Counted from the stretch's first letter, positions 10,182 through 22,051 are shown. The stretch: DNA of 64,000 nt from Rosenbergiella collisarenosi (GCF_018494085.1 NZ_JABBFP010000005.1:62001-126000), one strand, 5' to 3'. Numbers and translations: made by a program. Notes: generated by a model from the sequence alone, not told the origin.

Positions 10182-11654
10182 TTATGTCGCTTTTTTCCGC
10201 GCAGCGACATCCAATGCAACTCCCAGCAGCGTGGCTATCGCCGCAATACCAATTCCATAACCTAACAAGGGTTGTGTCATCGGCAATTCAGTTAACTTCA
10301 GTAAACCGGTAACGACCATCAAGATTAACCCGATTCCTGCGAGCGTTGTGCCGAATAAGAAGAGCTTGGTGGTTAATGAATAGTAACGAAAGTATTGCGT
10401 TCGGGCGACAAACGGAGTCTCTTGATTGAGACTCAGTAACGACGATTTAGCAGCACGTAATAACAGTAAACCAGGCAGCGACGCAACGACTGTAAAGGCA
10501 TAAAAGCCGGACCAATGCCAGGAGTCGACCAGCCAACCGGCGATAGGGCCGACATAGACACGTCCCACCGCGCTAAGTGCTGAGAGAAGGGCAAACTGCG
10601 TTGCTGAAAAACGCCGATTACATAGCGACATCAAGAGGGCTACCGCCGCTGCGGTTCCCATGCCCCCGCACAAGTTTTCAATAAACACCGCAGTACCCAT
10701 AGACCAGAGATGGCTAGGGATCACCGTGAGCACCCAATAAGCCAGATTACTCACGGCTTGGGCTATACCAAATACCATTAGGGCCCGATACAGACTCCAC
10801 CTTCTCATCAGCGCCCCGCCGTACAAGGCTCCGATGATAGTCGCAATCAGTCCTAGTGATTTATTTATTAATCCTACGTCGCCAGCACTGAACCCAAGTC
10901 CGCGAATGAGGAACGATGTACTTAACGCCCCGGCAAAGGCATCGCCTAGCTTATAAAAAATGATAAGCGTAATCATTAACCAGGCATTGTTACGCTGAAA
11001 AAAATCCTTGAGTGGGTCGACGACGGCGTGGCGCAGCGAAAGTGGGGCCGTGGCCGCTTGTGCAGGCTCTTTGGCCAGCAATGAGCCGATAAGTCCGAGG
11101 GACATCAGGCCAGCCATCAGAAAGTAGGTATGTTGCCAACCGAGGTAGCGGTCCGCCAGCCAGAGTGCCAGTCCACCCGAGACAAGCATGGCGAGACGAT
11201 AGCCCAAGACAGTGAGGGCTGCGCCACTACCACGCTCTTCAGCAGAGAGAACATCCGTTTTCCATGCATCGAAGACAATATCTTGTGACGCTGAACAGAA
11301 AGCGATCGCGACGGCGAGTAAAGCGAGTGAAAATAATCCCGAACTGGGATTAATGGTCCCCATTGCCGCTATGAGTAAGACCAGCAGTAATTGGCTAGCC
11401 ACTAACCAGCCTCTGCGCCGACCCACGATAGGGAGAGAATAGCGATCCATTAGCGGGGCCCAGAGGAACTTGAAGACATAGGCCTGACCTACCATAGAAA
11501 AAAAGCCAATCGTTTTAAGGTCAATATTTTCGACGGTCATCCAAGCCTGTAACGTCCCCGAGGTAAGTGCGAGAGGAAGGCCGGAAGAAAAACCGAGTAG
11601 TAATAATACTGCGGTACTACGGGAGAAAGTGACTAATCGTAGAGGTAAGGTCAT
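10182..11654 (-). CDS. ampG: Muropeptide MFS permease AmpG
   Basis: AmpG imports GlcNAc-anhydroMurNAc peptides from the periplasm for cell-wall recycling and so feeds the AmpR/AmpC signal. The 490-residue protein is MFS-like, with the conserved segments SGLPLALTSGTLQAWM, FKFLWAPLMDRY and SQDIVFDAWKTDVL and two extra C-terminal membrane helices. It lies 42 bp downstream of the lipoprotein gene yajG, the same operon order as in E. coli. Confidence 0.96.
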   Translation of the reverse strand: MTLPLRLVTFSRSTAVLLLLGFSSGLPLALTSGTLQAWMTVENIDLKTIGFFSMVGQAYVFKFLWAPLMDRYSLPIVGRRRGWLVASQLLLVLLIAAMGTINPSSGLFSLALLAVAIAFCSASQDIVFDAWKTDVLSAEERGSGAALTVLGYRLAMLVSGGLALWLADRYLGWQHTYFLMAGLMSLGLIGSLLAKEPAQAATAPLSLRHAVVDPLKDFFQRNNAWLMITLIIFYKLGDAFAGALSTSFLIRGLGFSAGDVGLINKSLGLIATIIGALYGGALMRRWSLYRALMVFGIAQAVSNLAYWVLTVIPSHLWSMGTAVFIENLCGGMGTAAAVALLMSLCNRRFSATQFALLSALSAVGRVYVGPIAGWLVDSWHWSGFYAFTVVASLPGLLLLRAAKSSLLSLNQETPFVARTQYFRYYSLTTKLFLFGTTLAGIGLILMVVTGLLKLTELPMTQPLLGYGIGIAAIATLLGVALDVAARKKAT

Positions 11655-11696
11655 GATGAATGGCTGTATGCAGAAAACATACAGCCATACTATCAG

Positions 11697-12281
11697 CTAG
11701 CGAGCGTTTTGTTTAATAAACTCGTGAATTGAAGTGTCGTCTGCCATATCACTAATCACGTCGGTCAACGCGCTGTTTACCGCGGAGGTAATCTTAGCGT
11801 TAGTCGCGCTGAATGCTCCCTGAATGTTATTGCTCTGACGGTAAGTTTTCACCTGCTTATTACCGTTTTTCGCAGTAGCAATAATGGAGATATCAGCTTG
11901 GGTAGTGATGCTATAGCGGACATTACCTTGGGTAACCTCGGCATAAAGCTTATTCACAATAATTTGTAGGTCTACTGCGCCAGCCGGCCCGACCATATAT
12001 CCGCGCGCTGTCATCTGCTTCTCTAATACTTCTTGGAGAAGAAAGCGCAGATCGCGAGAAGGGGTTAAGGTAACCAGTTGTCCGTCGCGGTTAACTTTAG
12101 CCAGTGCTTGATCGGTACGCTGATCTGCACCATTAATACTAATTGTTACACCCATCAAGCTCGGATCTTGCTGAGGTAAACGAATCTGGGGGGTTACATC
12201 GATGGTGTTGCTTGGGGCTGCGCAACCCGCTAGTAAAAATAAGGCCAGTAAGGGGAAACCAAATTTTTTCAGAAGAGCCAT
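11697..12281 (-). CDS. yajG: YajG family lipoprotein
   Basis: The 194-residue precursor has a signal peptide ending in the lipobox LLAGC (Cys19), so it should be a lipid-anchored envelope protein. Length, position beside ampG and divergence from bolA match E. coli YajG, whose biochemical role is not established. It is probably co-transcribed with ampG. Confidence 0.92.
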   Translation of the reverse strand: MALLKKFGFPLLALFLLAGCAAPSNTIDVTPQIRLPQQDPSLMGVTISINGADQRTDQALAKVNRDGQLVTLTPSRDLRFLLQEVLEKQMTARGYMVGPAGAVDLQIIVNKLYAEVTQGNVRYSITTQADISIIATAKNGNKQVKTYRQSNNIQGAFSATNAKITSAVNSALTDVISDMADDTSIHEFIKQNAR

Positions 12282-12437
12282 GAATTTGCCACTCGAATGT
12301 TCATATTAAATTAAACCGCCAATGCGGTACCGTCACTAAAATAGCACGTTTTTTTTTCGTAAAAGTAGTATGTAACAAGAAATAAACGCTACAATTTATT
12401 TAAGGTCATTGGATGCCTTAATAGCGAGGGACTTATT

Positions 12438-12752
12438 ATGATACGCGAGACGATTGAAGAAAAATTATTTCAGGCTTTTTCACCTATACATCTTGATGTA
12501 CAGAACGAAAGTTATCGCCACAACGTAGCGGCCGGATCAGAAAGCCACTTTAAAGTAATTATTGTTTCTGATCACTTCGCGGAGCAGCGTTTTCTTGCAC
12601 GGCACCGTGCCATCTATAGCATCCTTACCGCGGAGCTAGCGGGCGGCGTACACGCTTTAGCGTTACATACTTATACCCCTAAAGAGTGGGCAGGCCTGCA
12701 AGACACCGTTTTATCATCACCGGACTGTCGCGGTGCAGGAATGATTGCTTAA
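12438..12752 (+). CDS. bolA: BolA family morphogene / transcription regulator
   Basis: BolA is a small cytosolic protein with a KH-like fold. It acts as a stress-linked regulator of morphology and biofilm and partners with monothiol glutaredoxins on Fe-S clusters. The 104-residue protein has the conserved histidine region ([20 protein letters not shown]) and the [20 protein letters not shown] helix. It diverges from yajG. A TACAAT box lies at 12390-12395, but I see no good -35 and no clear gearbox element. Confidence 0.96.
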   Translation: MIRETIEEKLFQAFSPIHLDVQNESYRHNVAAGSESHFKVIIVSDHFAEQRFLARHRAIYSILTAELAGGVHALALHTYTPKEWAGLQDTVLSSPDCRGAGMIA

Positions 12753-12852
12753 AATTAATGCAGATTTATTAGGCATGCACCCGATTTGTCTCAGAATGTG
12801 CCCTTAATTGATAAAATTTACGCAGAATCCTCCCTCGAAACCCTGCCAAATC

Positions 12853-12881
12853 TCGACTCATATCCTCGATGCCGCTATAAT
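12853..12881 (+). promoter_or_regulatory. Predicted sigma-70 promoter of tig
   Basis: TCGACT, a 17-bp spacer and a perfect TATAAT lie about 150 bp upstream of the tig ATG. The -10 box sits inside a GCCGC...GCGGC inverted repeat (12871-12885). Confidence 0.65.
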
Positions 12882-13031
12882 GCGGCGTCTATTTTTCCAG
12901 AATGTCTTCGTGACGCTTCTGGTAACAGGGATGTTGTTTAAGCCGTATCAACATAATTTGTTGCGGAACAGCAAATCTTTTTCCTGTTCATTATGAAGCT
13001 AATCGAGCACGTGATTTTTTGAGGTAACAAG

Positions 13032-14330
13032 ATGCAAGTTTCAGTTGAAACAACACAAGGCCTAGGCCGTCGCATTACCATGACTATCCCTGCCGACAAC
13101 ATCGAAGGTGCGGTGAAGAAAGAACTGGTTGATATCGCGAAAAAAGCGCGTATTGATGGTTTCCGTAAAGGCAAAGTCCCGATGACCATCATCGAAAAGC
13201 GCTATGGTGCTTCTGCGCGTCAGGATGTTCTGGGCGAACTTATGTCTCGTCACTTCATCGATGCGATCATTAAAGAGAAAATCAACCCAGCTGGCGCGCC
13301 GAACTATGTACCCGGCGAGTACAAATTGGGCGAAGATTTTACTTACTCTGTCGAATTCGAAGTCTACCCAGAAGTTGAATTAAAAGGGCTAGAGAACATC
13401 GAGATCGAAAAACCGGTTGTTGACGTCAACGATGAAGACATCGATGCCATGCTAGACACGCTGCGTAAGCAACAAGCAGATTGGAAAGAAACTGCTCAAG
13501 CCGCTACGGCTGAAGACCGCGTAACTATCGATTTCGCGGGTTCTGTCGACGGCGAAGAGTTCGAAGGCGGAAAATCTTCTGACTTCGTCCTTGCGATGGG
13601 TCAGGGTCGTATGATCCCAGGCTTTGAAGAAGGTGTTGTCGGCCATAAGGCTGGTGAAGAATTTACTATCGACGTTAAATTCCCTGACGACTATCACGCT
13701 GAAACCCTGAAAGGGAAAGACGCTAAATTCGATATCGTTCTGAAGAAAGTTGAAGAGCGCGAATTGCCGGAATTAACTGAAGAGTTTATTCAACGTTTTG
13801 GCGTGGCGGACGGTTCCGTTGACGGCCTACGCGCTGAAATCAGCAAAAATATGCAACGTGAGCTGAAAGGTGCCGTGCGTAATCGCATCAAAACTCAAGC
13901 TATCGACGGCCTATTAGCTCAAAACGAGATCGACGTTCCAGCAGCGTTAATCGACGGTGAAATCGATGTGCTACGTCGTCAAGCCGCTCAACGTTTCGGT
14001 GGTAACGAGCAACAAGCGTTAGAACTGCCACGCGAGCTATTCGAAGAGCAAGCTAAACGTCGCGTCATGGTTGGCTTATTACTCGGCGAAGTGATCAACA
14101 CTAACGAGTTAAAAGCGGACGAAGAGCGTGTTAACGCGATGATCGCCGACATGGCTGCTGCGTACGAAGATCCACAAGAAGTGATCGAGTATTACAGCAC
14201 CAATAAAGAGATGATGAACAACATGCGCAACGTTGCGCTAGAAGAGCAAGCGGTTGACTTCATCTTAGAAAAAGCAAAAGTTACCGAAAAAGCTGCGAAG
14301 TTCCAAGAACTGATGAACCAACCAGCTTAA
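13032..14330 (+). CDS. tig: Trigger factor
   Basis: Trigger factor is the ribosome-bound chaperone and peptidyl-prolyl isomerase that meets nascent chains at the tunnel exit. The 432-residue protein has the N-terminal ribosome-binding domain with the signature GFRKGKVP, a central FKBP-type PPIase domain (about residues 150-240) and a long helical C-terminal domain. Length equals that of E. coli. It precedes clpP-clpX, the usual order, and has its own terminator. Confidence 0.98.
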   Translation: MQVSVETTQGLGRRITMTIPADNIEGAVKKELVDIAKKARIDGFRKGKVPMTIIEKRYGASARQDVLGELMSRHFIDAIIKEKINPAGAPNYVPGEYKLGEDFTYSVEFEVYPEVELKGLENIEIEKPVVDVNDEDIDAMLDTLRKQQADWKETAQAATAEDRVTIDFAGSVDGEEFEGGKSSDFVLAMGQGRMIPGFEEGVVGHKAGEEFTIDVKFPDDYHAETLKGKDAKFDIVLKKVEERELPELTEEFIQRFGVADGSVDGLRAEISKNMQRELKGAVRNRIKTQAIDGLLAQNEIDVPAALIDGEIDVLRRQAAQRFGGNEQQALELPRELFEEQAKRRVMVGLLLGEVINTNELKADEERVNAMIADMAAAYEDPQEVIEYYSTNKEMMNNMRNVALEEQAVDFILEKAKVTEKAAKFQELMNQPA

Positions 14331-14355
14331 GACGTAATAGATTAACGATTGAATT

Positions 14356-14388
14356 AGGCTCGTGATCGCAAATCACGGGCCTTTTTTT
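14356..14388 (+). terminator. Rho-independent terminator of tig
   Basis: GGCTCGTGAT pairs with ATCACGGGCC (10 bp with one G-T) around the loop CGCAA. A run of seven T follows. Confidence 0.92.
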
Positions 14389-14549
14389 GTCGTACCCCCT
14401 TGAAAAGAATTTTCTGAACCGCAGTAATCTACTTCGCGTATTAATAAAAACCTTGTTATGCTTGAATGAATGTAAAATACGCTGAATTAATGGCTGCTGT
14501 TACTTAAAGCGACAAGCGTTGCTCAAGAAATTTACCCAGGAGATGGTTT

Positions 14550-15173
14550 ATGTCATACAGTAATCAACCCGAAATGACGCCTGCCCAAATGGCACTGGTT
14601 CCCATGGTTGTCGAGCAAACCTCGCGCGGCGAACGTTCTTACGATATTTATTCACGTTTATTAAAAGAACGCGTTATTTTTATGACCGGTCAGGTTGAAG
14701 ACCATATGGCAAACTTGATTGTTGCGCAGATGCTTTTTCTTGAGGCAGAGAACCCTGAAAAAGATATCTATCTTTATATCAACTCACCGGGTGGCGTGAT
14801 CACCGCGGGGATGTCCATTTATGATACGATGCAGTTTATTAAGCCTGACGTAAGCACCATCTGTATGGGACAAGCCTGTTCTATGGGTGCGTTCTTATTA
14901 ACAGCTGGAGCAGAAGGTAAACGCTTCTGCTTACCTAATTCACGCGTCATGATCCACCAACCTTTGGGCGGTTACCAAGGTCAAGCCTCTGACATCGAAA
15001 TTCATGCGAAAGAAATATTGAAAGTAAAACAGCGTATGAATGAGTTAATGGCTAAACATACGGGTAAAACCCTTGAAGAGATCGAGCGTGACACTGAGCG
15101 GGATCGTTTCCTGTCTGCCGCGGAAGCCGTAGACTATGGCTTGGTCGACTCCATTTTAACCCATCGCCAATAG
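14550..15173 (+). CDS. clpP: ATP-dependent Clp protease proteolytic subunit
   Basis: ClpP forms the 14-mer serine protease chamber used by ClpX and ClpA. The 207-residue precursor has a short N-terminal propeptide, the nucleophile segment [14 protein letters not shown] and the catalytic-histidine segment [14 protein letters not shown] strong ribosome-binding site (CAGGAGATGG) precedes the ATG. It lies 87 bp before clpX in the usual clpP-clpX operon. I see no convincing sigma-32 promoter in the gap after tig. Confidence 0.98.
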   Translation: MSYSNQPEMTPAQMALVPMVVEQTSRGERSYDIYSRLLKERVIFMTGQVEDHMANLIVAQMLFLEAENPEKDIYLYINSPGGVITAGMSIYDTMQFIKPDVSTICMGQACSMGAFLLTAGAEGKRFCLPNSRVMIHQPLGGYQGQASDIEIHAKEILKVKQRMNELMAKHTGKTLEEIERDTERDRFLSAAEAVDYGLVDSILTHRQ

Positions 15174-15260
15174 CGGCGAGGGCGATACTGTAATACCAAA
15201 CGCCGAGCATCAACCCTAAGAGTGATGCTGGCATTGATAACACTGAGAAGAGGCTAACTG

Positions 15261-16532
15261 ATGACTGATAAGCGCAAAGAGGGTTCAGGTAAATTGCTGT
15301 ACTGCTCTTTCTGCGGCAAAAGCCAGCATGAAGTACGTAAGCTAATTGCCGGACCGTCAGTGTATATCTGTGATGAATGTGTTGATTTATGCAACGACAT
15401 TATTCGTGAAGAGATAAAGGAAGTTGCTCCGCATCGTGGGCGCGATTCACTGCCAACTCCCCGCGACATCCGCACGCATCTCGATGATTACGTGATTGGG
15501 CAAGAAAAGGCGAAGAAAGTCCTTTCTGTTGCGGTTTACAACCACTACAAACGTCTGCGTAATGGCGATACCGCTAATGGTGTTGAGCTAGGCAAGAGTA
15601 ATATTTTACTGATCGGTCCGACCGGAAGTGGTAAGACGCTGCTCGCCGAAACGTTGGCACGGCTACTCGACGTACCGTTCACTATGGCAGATGCAACAAC
15701 ACTGACTGAAGCGGGTTATGTGGGTGAAGATGTCGAAAACATCATCCAGAAATTGCTCCAGAAGTGCGATTATGACGTAGAGAAAGCGCAACGCGGTATC
15801 GTTTATATTGATGAGATTGACAAAATCTCACGTAAGTCAGATAACCCTTCCATCACACGCGACGTGTCGGGTGAAGGGGTTCAACAAGCCTTACTGAAAC
15901 TGATCGAAGGCACTGTTGCTGCTGTACCGCCGCAGGGTGGACGTAAACATCCGCAACAAGAGTTCTTACAAGTCGATACGTCCAAAATTCTGTTTATTTG
16001 TGGCGGTGCATTTGCTGGCTTGGATAAAGTGATCGCTCAGCGTGTTGAAACCGGCTCCGGTATTGGTTTTGGCGCGAAAGTTAAAGATCCGTCGAAGAAA
16101 GCGGCAGAAGGCGAGTTACTTGCGCAAGCTGAGCCGGAAGACTTGATTAAATTTGGCTTAATCCCAGAGTTCATCGGGCGCTTACCGGTTGTTGCTACCC
16201 TTAGCGAGCTGAGCGAAGAAGCGTTGATTCAGATTCTGCGTGAGCCTAAGAATGCATTGACCAAGCAATATCAAGCACTCTTTAATCTTGAGGGCGCAGA
16301 GCTAGAGTTCCGTGAAGAGGCACTGGTTGCTATTGCTGAAAAAGCAATGAGCCGCAAGACGGGTGCTCGTGGGCTACGCTCGATCGTGGAAGCCGCGTTA
16401 CTCGAAACGATGTATGAACTTCCTTCTATTGAAGGTGTTGAAAAAGTCGTCATCGACGAAAATGTTATCGCAGGTACTTCAGAGCCGATGTTAATTTATG
16501 CTAATCAAGAGGCGCAAGCTTCAGGCGAGTAA
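15261..16532 (+). CDS. clpX: ATP-dependent Clp protease ATPase subunit ClpX
   Basis: ClpX is the AAA+ unfoldase that feeds tagged substrates to ClpP. The 423-residue protein has the N-terminal zinc-binding domain (CSFC near residue 15 and CDEC about 20 residues later), Walker A GPTGSGKT, Walker [10 protein letters not shown], the [20 protein letters not shown] segment and the IGFG ClpP-docking loop. All key motifs are intact. Confidence 0.98.
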   Translation: MTDKRKEGSGKLLYCSFCGKSQHEVRKLIAGPSVYICDECVDLCNDIIREEIKEVAPHRGRDSLPTPRDIRTHLDDYVIGQEKAKKVLSVAVYNHYKRLRNGDTANGVELGKSNILLIGPTGSGKTLLAETLARLLDVPFTMADATTLTEAGYVGEDVENIIQKLLQKCDYDVEKAQRGIVYIDEIDKISRKSDNPSITRDVSGEGVQQALLKLIEGTVAAVPPQGGRKHPQQEFLQVDTSKILFICGGAFAGLDKVIAQRVETGSGIGFGAKVKDPSKKAAEGELLAQAEPEDLIKFGLIPEFIGRLPVVATLSELSEEALIQILREPKNALTKQYQALFNLEGAELEFREEALVAIAEKAMSRKTGARGLRSIVEAALLETMYELPSIEGVEKVVIDENVIAGTSEPMLIYANQEAQASGE

Positions 16533-16562
16533 TTAGTAATAAAGTTAACGTGATACATCTAT

Positions 16563-16593
16563 AAAGGGGAAATTACATTTCCCCTTTATTTTT
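16563..16593 (+). terminator. Rho-independent terminator of clpPX
   Basis: AAAGGGGAAAT pairs perfectly with ATTTCCCCTTT (11 bp) around a 3-nt loop. ATTTTTC follows. Confidence 0.92.
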
Positions 16594-16606
16594 CTCACCG
16601 TTAGAC

Positions 16607-16635
16607 CGTTGAATATCTTAATATCATCCCCATAT
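16607..16635 (+). promoter_or_regulatory. Heat-shock (sigma-32) promoter of lon
   Basis: CGTTGAA, a 14-bp spacer and CCCCATAT match the sigma-32 consensus (CTTGAAA ... CCCCATNT), and the -10 is the same as at E. coli lon. It lies about 77 bp upstream of the lon ATG. The spacing equals that of the htpG promoter in this window. Confidence 0.85.
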
Positions 16636-16711
16636 GTTAATCATCTAGACGTGGTAAGTCACAGAGTTTGGCCTATCATAATCCGCGGAAATTAAACTAA
16701 GAGAGAGCTCT

Positions 16712-19069
16712 ATGACTTCTGAGCGTTCCGAACACATTGATATTCCCGTGTTACCCTTACGCGATGTAGTGGTTTATCCGCACATGGTGATACCGTTATT
16801 CGTTGGTCGCGAAAAATCTATCCGCTGCTTAGAGTCGGCAATGGATAATGATAAAAAAATCTTACTGGTCGCTCAGAAAGAAGCGACAACGGATGAGCCA
16901 AGTATCGATGACCTGTTTACGGTCGGTACCGTAGCCTCTGTTCTACAGATGTTAAAGCTACCCGATGGGACCGTTAAGGTATTGGTCGAAGGGGTGCAAC
17001 GCGCAACACTGACGGCACTTGATGATAGCCAAGAGTTCTTCACAGCTCAGATTGAATATATTGAAAGCCCGGATATCGACGATGGTGAACAAGAAGTTCT
17101 GATCCGTGCTGCGGTGAGCCAATTTGAAGGCTACATCAAGCTTAACAAGAAAATTCCACCGGAAGTACTGACCTCATTAAACAATATCGAGGATGCCGCA
17201 CGCCTGGCCGATACTATCGCTGCTCATATGCCACTGAAGCTGGCAGATAAGCAATCGGTACTTGAGATGTCAGAGGTTAATCAGCGTCTCGAGTACCTGA
17301 TGGCGATGATGGAATCGGAAATCGACCTGTTACAAGTCGAAAAACGGATCCGCAATCGTGTCAAAAAGCAGATGGAGAAGAGCCAGCGCGAGTATTACCT
17401 GAATGAGCAAATGAAAGCTATTCAGAAAGAACTCGGCGAAATGGACGACGTTCCCGACGAGTTCGAGGCATTAAAGCGCAAAATTGATGAAGCGAAAATG
17501 CCTGCAGAAGCGAAAGAGAAAGCAGAAGCAGAGTTACAGAAGCTAAAAATGATGTCGCCGATGTCTGCCGAAGCCACCGTGGTACGCGGTTACATCGACT
17601 GGATGGTTCAGGTTCCTTGGGTCGGGCGCAGCAAGGTTAAGAAAGACTTGCATAAAGCGCAAGAAACTTTGGATAAGGATCATTTCGGCCTAGATCGTGT
17701 CAAAGACCGTATTCTTGAGTATCTCGCAGTACAAAGCCGTGTCAATAAAATCCGCGGTCCTATTCTGTGCTTAGTCGGTCCACCAGGTGTCGGGAAAACG
17801 TCTTTAGGCCAATCTATCGCTAAGGCGACGGGCCGTAAGTACATCCGCATGGCATTAGGTGGCGTACGTGATGAGGCAGAGATCCGTGGGCATCGCCGGA
17901 CCTATATCGGGTCTATGCCAGGCAAACTTATCCAGAAGATGGCAAAAGTAGGGGTACGTAATCCGCTATTCTTACTCGATGAAATCGACAAGATGTCCGC
18001 AGATATGCGTGGTGACCCGGCGTCGGCGCTGCTTGAGGTCTTAGATCCCGAGCAAAACAATGCCTTCAACGATCACTATTTGGAAGTGGATTACGATCTT
18101 TCGGATGTGATGTTTGTTGCAACGTCTAACTCCATGAATATCCCAGGTCCTTTACTGGATCGTATGGAAGTGATCCGCCTTTCAGGCTATACGGAAGACG
18201 AAAAGCTTAATATTGCGAAAGACCACCTCCTGCCGAAGCAAATGGAGCGTAATGCACTGAAATCGGGTGAATTGACGGTCGAAGACAGCGCAATTATGGG
18301 AATTATTCGTTTCTATACACGTGAGGCGGGTGTCCGTAGCTTAGAGAGAGAACTGTCTAAGCTGTGCCGCAAAGCAGTGAAAGCATTGTTACTGGATAAG
18401 AAACTCAAGCACATCACGATCAATGCTGAAAACCTGAGTGATTATCTGGGTGTCCAGCGCTTTGACTACGGCCGCGCGGACGAGAGAAATCGTATCGGTG
18501 AAGTGACCGGACTGGCATGGACCGAAGTGGGCGGTGATCTGCTGACCATTGAAACCGCAAGTGTACCGGGTAAAGGCAAGCTTTCTTATACGGGTTCTTT
18601 AGGCGAAGTCATGCAAGAATCGATTCAAGCGGCGATGACAGTGGTACGTTCTCGCGCAGAATCATTAGGTATCAACAAAGACTTCTACGAGAAACGTGAT
18701 ATTCACGTGCACGTACCCGAAGGAGCAACGCCGAAAGATGGGCCGAGCGCCGGGATCGCGATGTGTACAGCGTTGGTCTCAAGCTTAACGGGTAACCCGG
18801 TAAAAGCTGAGGTCGCCATGACGGGTGAAATCACCCTACGTGGGCAGGTCTTGCCGATAGGCGGTCTAAAAGAGAAGCTATTAGCCGCACACCGTGGTGG
18901 GATTAAGACGGTGTTGATTCCGTTCGAGAATAAACGTGATCTGGAAGAGATTCCTGAGAATGTCATCGCTGATTTAAGTATTCACCCAGTGAAAACAATC
19001 GATGAAGTGTTAAAGCTTGCCCTTGAGCGTGCGCCTGAAGGTATTGAAGTCGCCAACGCGCCAGCATAA
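16712..19069 (+). CDS. lon: ATP-dependent protease Lon
   Basis: Lon is the cytosolic AAA+ serine protease that removes damaged and regulatory proteins. The 785-residue protein has the N-terminal substrate-binding LON domain, a coiled region, Walker A GPPGVGKT, Walker [12 protein letters not shown] and a C-terminal protease domain with the Ser of [11 protein letters not shown] and the downstream catalytic lysine in [16 protein letters not shown]. It is complete and heat-shock controlled, and is followed by hupB as in E. coli. Confidence 0.98.
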   Translation: MTSERSEHIDIPVLPLRDVVVYPHMVIPLFVGREKSIRCLESAMDNDKKILLVAQKEATTDEPSIDDLFTVGTVASVLQMLKLPDGTVKVLVEGVQRATLTALDDSQEFFTAQIEYIESPDIDDGEQEVLIRAAVSQFEGYIKLNKKIPPEVLTSLNNIEDAARLADTIAAHMPLKLADKQSVLEMSEVNQRLEYLMAMMESEIDLLQVEKRIRNRVKKQMEKSQREYYLNEQMKAIQKELGEMDDVPDEFEALKRKIDEAKMPAEAKEKAEAELQKLKMMSPMSAEATVVRGYIDWMVQVPWVGRSKVKKDLHKAQETLDKDHFGLDRVKDRILEYLAVQSRVNKIRGPILCLVGPPGVGKTSLGQSIAKATGRKYIRMALGGVRDEAEIRGHRRTYIGSMPGKLIQKMAKVGVRNPLFLLDEIDKMSADMRGDPASALLEVLDPEQNNAFNDHYLEVDYDLSDVMFVATSNSMNIPGPLLDRMEVIRLSGYTEDEKLNIAKDHLLPKQMERNALKSGELTVEDSAIMGIIRFYTREAGVRSLERELSKLCRKAVKALLLDKKLKHITINAENLSDYLGVQRFDYGRADERNRIGEVTGLAWTEVGGDLLTIETASVPGKGKLSYTGSLGEVMQESIQAAMTVVRSRAESLGINKDFYEKRDIHVHVPEGATPKDGPSAGIAMCTALVSSLTGNPVKAEVAMTGEITLRGQVLPIGGLKEKLLAAHRGGIKTVLIPFENKRDLEEIPENVIADLSIHPVKTIDEVLKLALERAPEGIEVANAPA

Positions 19070-19241
19070 CATGGTATACCTGTCGAATATCGAGTAGCGG
19101 TATTCGACATCTCGAAAATTGATTTTTATAGTTTATTCAGAGCATTTACGTTGTTTCACGCGTCGATGCCTGCTATAACAAGCAGCTCATAAGTGAGAGG
19201 GGATACTCTCTACGACATGAAATAATAAAGGGGATGTTAAC

Positions 19242-19514
19242 GTGAATAAATCACAATTGGTTGATAAAATTGCTGCTGATGCAGATATTTCCAAAGCAGC
19301 TGCAGGACGTGTTTTAGACGCATTTATTGATGCGGTGACTGAATCATTAAAAGCTGGTGATGACGTTGCGCTAGTCGGTTTTGGAACTTTCGCGGTTAAA
19401 GAGCGCGCCGAGCGTACTGGGCGTAACCCGCAGACAGGTAAAGAAATTACTATTCCTGCCGGTAAAGTCCCTAGCTTCCGTGCAGGCAAGGGTTTAAAAG
19501 ACTCAGTTAACTAA
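19242..19514 (+). CDS. hupB: DNA-binding protein HU-beta
   Basis: HU is a dimeric nucleoid protein that bends DNA with little sequence preference. The 90-residue protein has the helical dimerisation core and the beta-arm region with the signature [21 protein letters not shown]. The location between lon and ppiD identifies it as the beta subunit. Confidence 0.98.
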   Translation: MNKSQLVDKIAADADISKAAAGRVLDAFIDAVTESLKAGDDVALVGFGTFAVKERAERTGRNPQTGKEITIPAGKVPSFRAGKGLKDSVN

Positions 19515-19584
19515 GTCTACTTGGCCATGAAAACGATTTCTTTTCATGGAATGAGGACGCGATAACGCTTCTCATGTAACATAG

Positions 19585-19612
19585 AGGCACATCAAGCGAT
19601 GTGCCTTTTTTT
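19585..19612 (+). terminator. Rho-independent terminator of hupB
   Basis: A 9-bp stem (AGGCACATC / GATGTGCCT) with loop AAGC is followed by a T run. Confidence 0.92.
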
Positions 19613-19687
19613 CGGGTAAGCATTACTGCTTCCCTAGGCCGCATCGGTCAGCGTTAAATTTACACTACAGTGGAGTGTTGCCAAATC

Positions 19688-21556
19688 ATGATGGATAATT
19701 TACGCTCAGCGTCGAATCACGTTGTGCTTAAAATCATACTGGGAATAATCATTATTTCGTTCGTGCTAACGGGTGTTAGCAATTATCTCATCGGCGGAAC
19801 GCATGATTATGCTGCTAAGATAAATGGCGAAACTATCAGCCGCGCCCAATTTGATAATGCGTTTAATAATGAGCGTGCACGTCAGCAGCAACAACTTGGC
19901 GACCAATATGCACAGCTAGCAGGAAACGAGCAATTTATGCAACAGCTCCGTCAGCAGGCGCTCTCCCAGCTAATTGACCAAACGCTATTGCAGCAATATG
20001 TTCACTCCCTCAATTTAGCGGTAACAGATGCGCAGATTAAGCAAGCCATCTTTGCTGTACCTCAATTCCAAACTAACGGTCATTTCGATAACGCGCTGTA
20101 CAATTCAGTATTGAGTAGTGTCGGTTATACGCCAGATCAGTACGCCGCTTCACTGCGTAAAAGCTTGGCAAATCAACAACTGGCTCAGGCTGTCGGTAAC
20201 ACCGACTTTGTACTCCCTAGCGAATCTGACCGTATCGTTAATCTTGTCTCGCAGCAGCGTCAAATTCGTCAAGCTAGCATCGATATCAATGCATTAGCGT
20301 CACAGCAAAAAGTGAACGACGATGAAATTAAAGGGTATTACCAGTCTCATCAAGACGCGTTTAAACTTCCTGAGCAGTTTAAAGTCAGCTATATCAAGCT
20401 TGATGCGAAAACGCTGCAAAAAGACCCAAGCGAACAAGATATTCAGTCTTGGTATGATAGCCATAAGGCAGATTATAGCCAGCAGGGTCGCCAGCGCTAC
20501 AGCATTATCCAAGTTAAGACCGAACAGCAAGCGAATGACTTATTAAAGCAGCTGCAACAAGGTGCCAACTTTGCTGATCTTGCCACTAAAAATTCACAAG
20601 ACCCCGTCTCTGCAAAGCAGGGGGGAGATCTAGGCTGGATGGAGATGGACGCAATTCCTGACGAACTAACCTCAGCGAAGTTGACGCAAAAAGGTGCACT
20701 GTCAGGCGTAGTAAAAAGCTCTGTAGGTTTCTTGATTATTCGGCTTGATGATTTACAGCCTGAACAGCAACAACCGCTGTCTACCGTTCATCAGGCAGTG
20801 GCCGATAAAGTGAAACAAGAAACCGCTATCAGTCAATTTTATGCGTTACAACAGAAAGTAAACGACGCCGCGAGCAACGACAATGGTTCGCTCGCCGCAG
20901 CTGAACAGGTCGCGGGTACTAAAGCGGTTGAAACCTCTTGGTTCAGTCAGCAATCGGTGCCGAACGAGCTGAATTTCGATCCCGTTAAAGAAGTTATTTT
21001 TAACGGAACCTTACTCGGCGAGCAAGGAACACCAGGAAGCAACTCAAGCATCATCACTGTTGATGGCGATCGTGCGTTCGTACTGCGTATCTCTGCCCAT
21101 CAGCCAGCGAGTGTTAAACCGCAGGCCGACGTCACGGCGCAGATTACGGATGCAATTAAACACGATAAAGCATTAGCGGCGGCTAAAACCGAGGCTGCTG
21201 CGATAATCGCTGAACTGCGTCAAGGCAAACAGACTCGCTTCGATCAGGCTGGCTTAAAATTCGCAGAGACACAAACCCTGCAGCGTAATCAGCAATCAGC
21301 TGTGACAGAAGCTGTCTTTGGCCTAACACCTCCGCAAGGTCAAACACCCAGTTATGGTGTTGCTGAAGACGAGAAAGGGAGTGTCGTTATCATTGCTTTA
21401 GATAAGGTCACGGCTGGTGAGTTACCCGCGCAGCAAAAAGCGCAGATGGTAGCGGGTATTACGGACAACAACGCGCAACTGGCTTTTACCTCTCTATTAG
21501 AGCAGCTACGCCGCGATGCCAAAATTAAGTATGGAGATGCGCTACAAACGCAATAA
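19688..21556 (+). CDS. ppiD: Periplasmic folding chaperone PpiD
   Basis: PpiD is anchored in the inner membrane by one N-terminal helix and acts as a periplasmic chaperone near the Sec translocon. The 622-residue protein has the anchor LKIILGIIIISFVLTG (residues about 15-30), SurA-like chaperone regions and a central parvulin-type domain (RYSIIQVKT...GGDLGWM, about residues 265-360). The start MMDNLRSASNH matches E. coli; an upstream ATG at 19670 adds six unconserved residues. The gene is monocistronic with its own terminator. Confidence 0.96.
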   Translation: MMDNLRSASNHVVLKIILGIIIISFVLTGVSNYLIGGTHDYAAKINGETISRAQFDNAFNNERARQQQQLGDQYAQLAGNEQFMQQLRQQALSQLIDQTLLQQYVHSLNLAVTDAQIKQAIFAVPQFQTNGHFDNALYNSVLSSVGYTPDQYAASLRKSLANQQLAQAVGNTDFVLPSESDRIVNLVSQQRQIRQASIDINALASQQKVNDDEIKGYYQSHQDAFKLPEQFKVSYIKLDAKTLQKDPSEQDIQSWYDSHKADYSQQGRQRYSIIQVKTEQQANDLLKQLQQGANFADLATKNSQDPVSAKQGGDLGWMEMDAIPDELTSAKLTQKGALSGVVKSSVGFLIIRLDDLQPEQQQPLSTVHQAVADKVKQETAISQFYALQQKVNDAASNDNGSLAAAEQVAGTKAVETSWFSQQSVPNELNFDPVKEVIFNGTLLGEQGTPGSNSSIITVDGDRAFVLRISAHQPASVKPQADVTAQITDAIKHDKALAAAKTEAAAIIAELRQGKQTRFDQAGLKFAETQTLQRNQQSAVTEAVFGLTPPQGQTPSYGVAEDEKGSVVIIALDKVTAGELPAQQKAQMVAGITDNNAQLAFTSLLEQLRRDAKIKYGDALQTQ

Positions 21557-21591
21557 CGCTCCCAACTTTTGATGAGATTCAACATCTATCC

Positions 21592-21620
21592 AAGGCCGCT
21601 TATGCGGCCTTTTCCATTTT
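21592..21620 (+). terminator. Rho-independent terminator of ppiD
   Basis: AAGGCCGC / GCGGCCTT forms an 8-bp perfect stem with loop TTAT, followed by TTCCATTTTTG. Confidence 0.85.
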
Positions 21621-21666
21621 TGTTAGTGCTAAGTAGGTTGTCTTTCTCCTTAAGATTAAGCTGTAA

Positions 21667-22020
<354 letters not shown>

Positions 22021-22027
22021 GAATATG

Positions 22028-22050
22028 GGGTTACCACGGGTAACCCTTTT
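22028..22050 (+). terminator. Rho-independent terminator between ybaV and queC
   Basis: GGGTTACC / GGTAACCC forms an 8-bp perfect stem with loop ACG, followed by TTTTATT. It lies between the convergent stops. Confidence 0.85.
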
Positions 22051-22051
22051 A

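Noticed and set aside
12808-12996. 62-codon frame between bolA and tig
   Set aside because: It overlaps the predicted tig promoter and has no ribosome-binding site or recognisable features.
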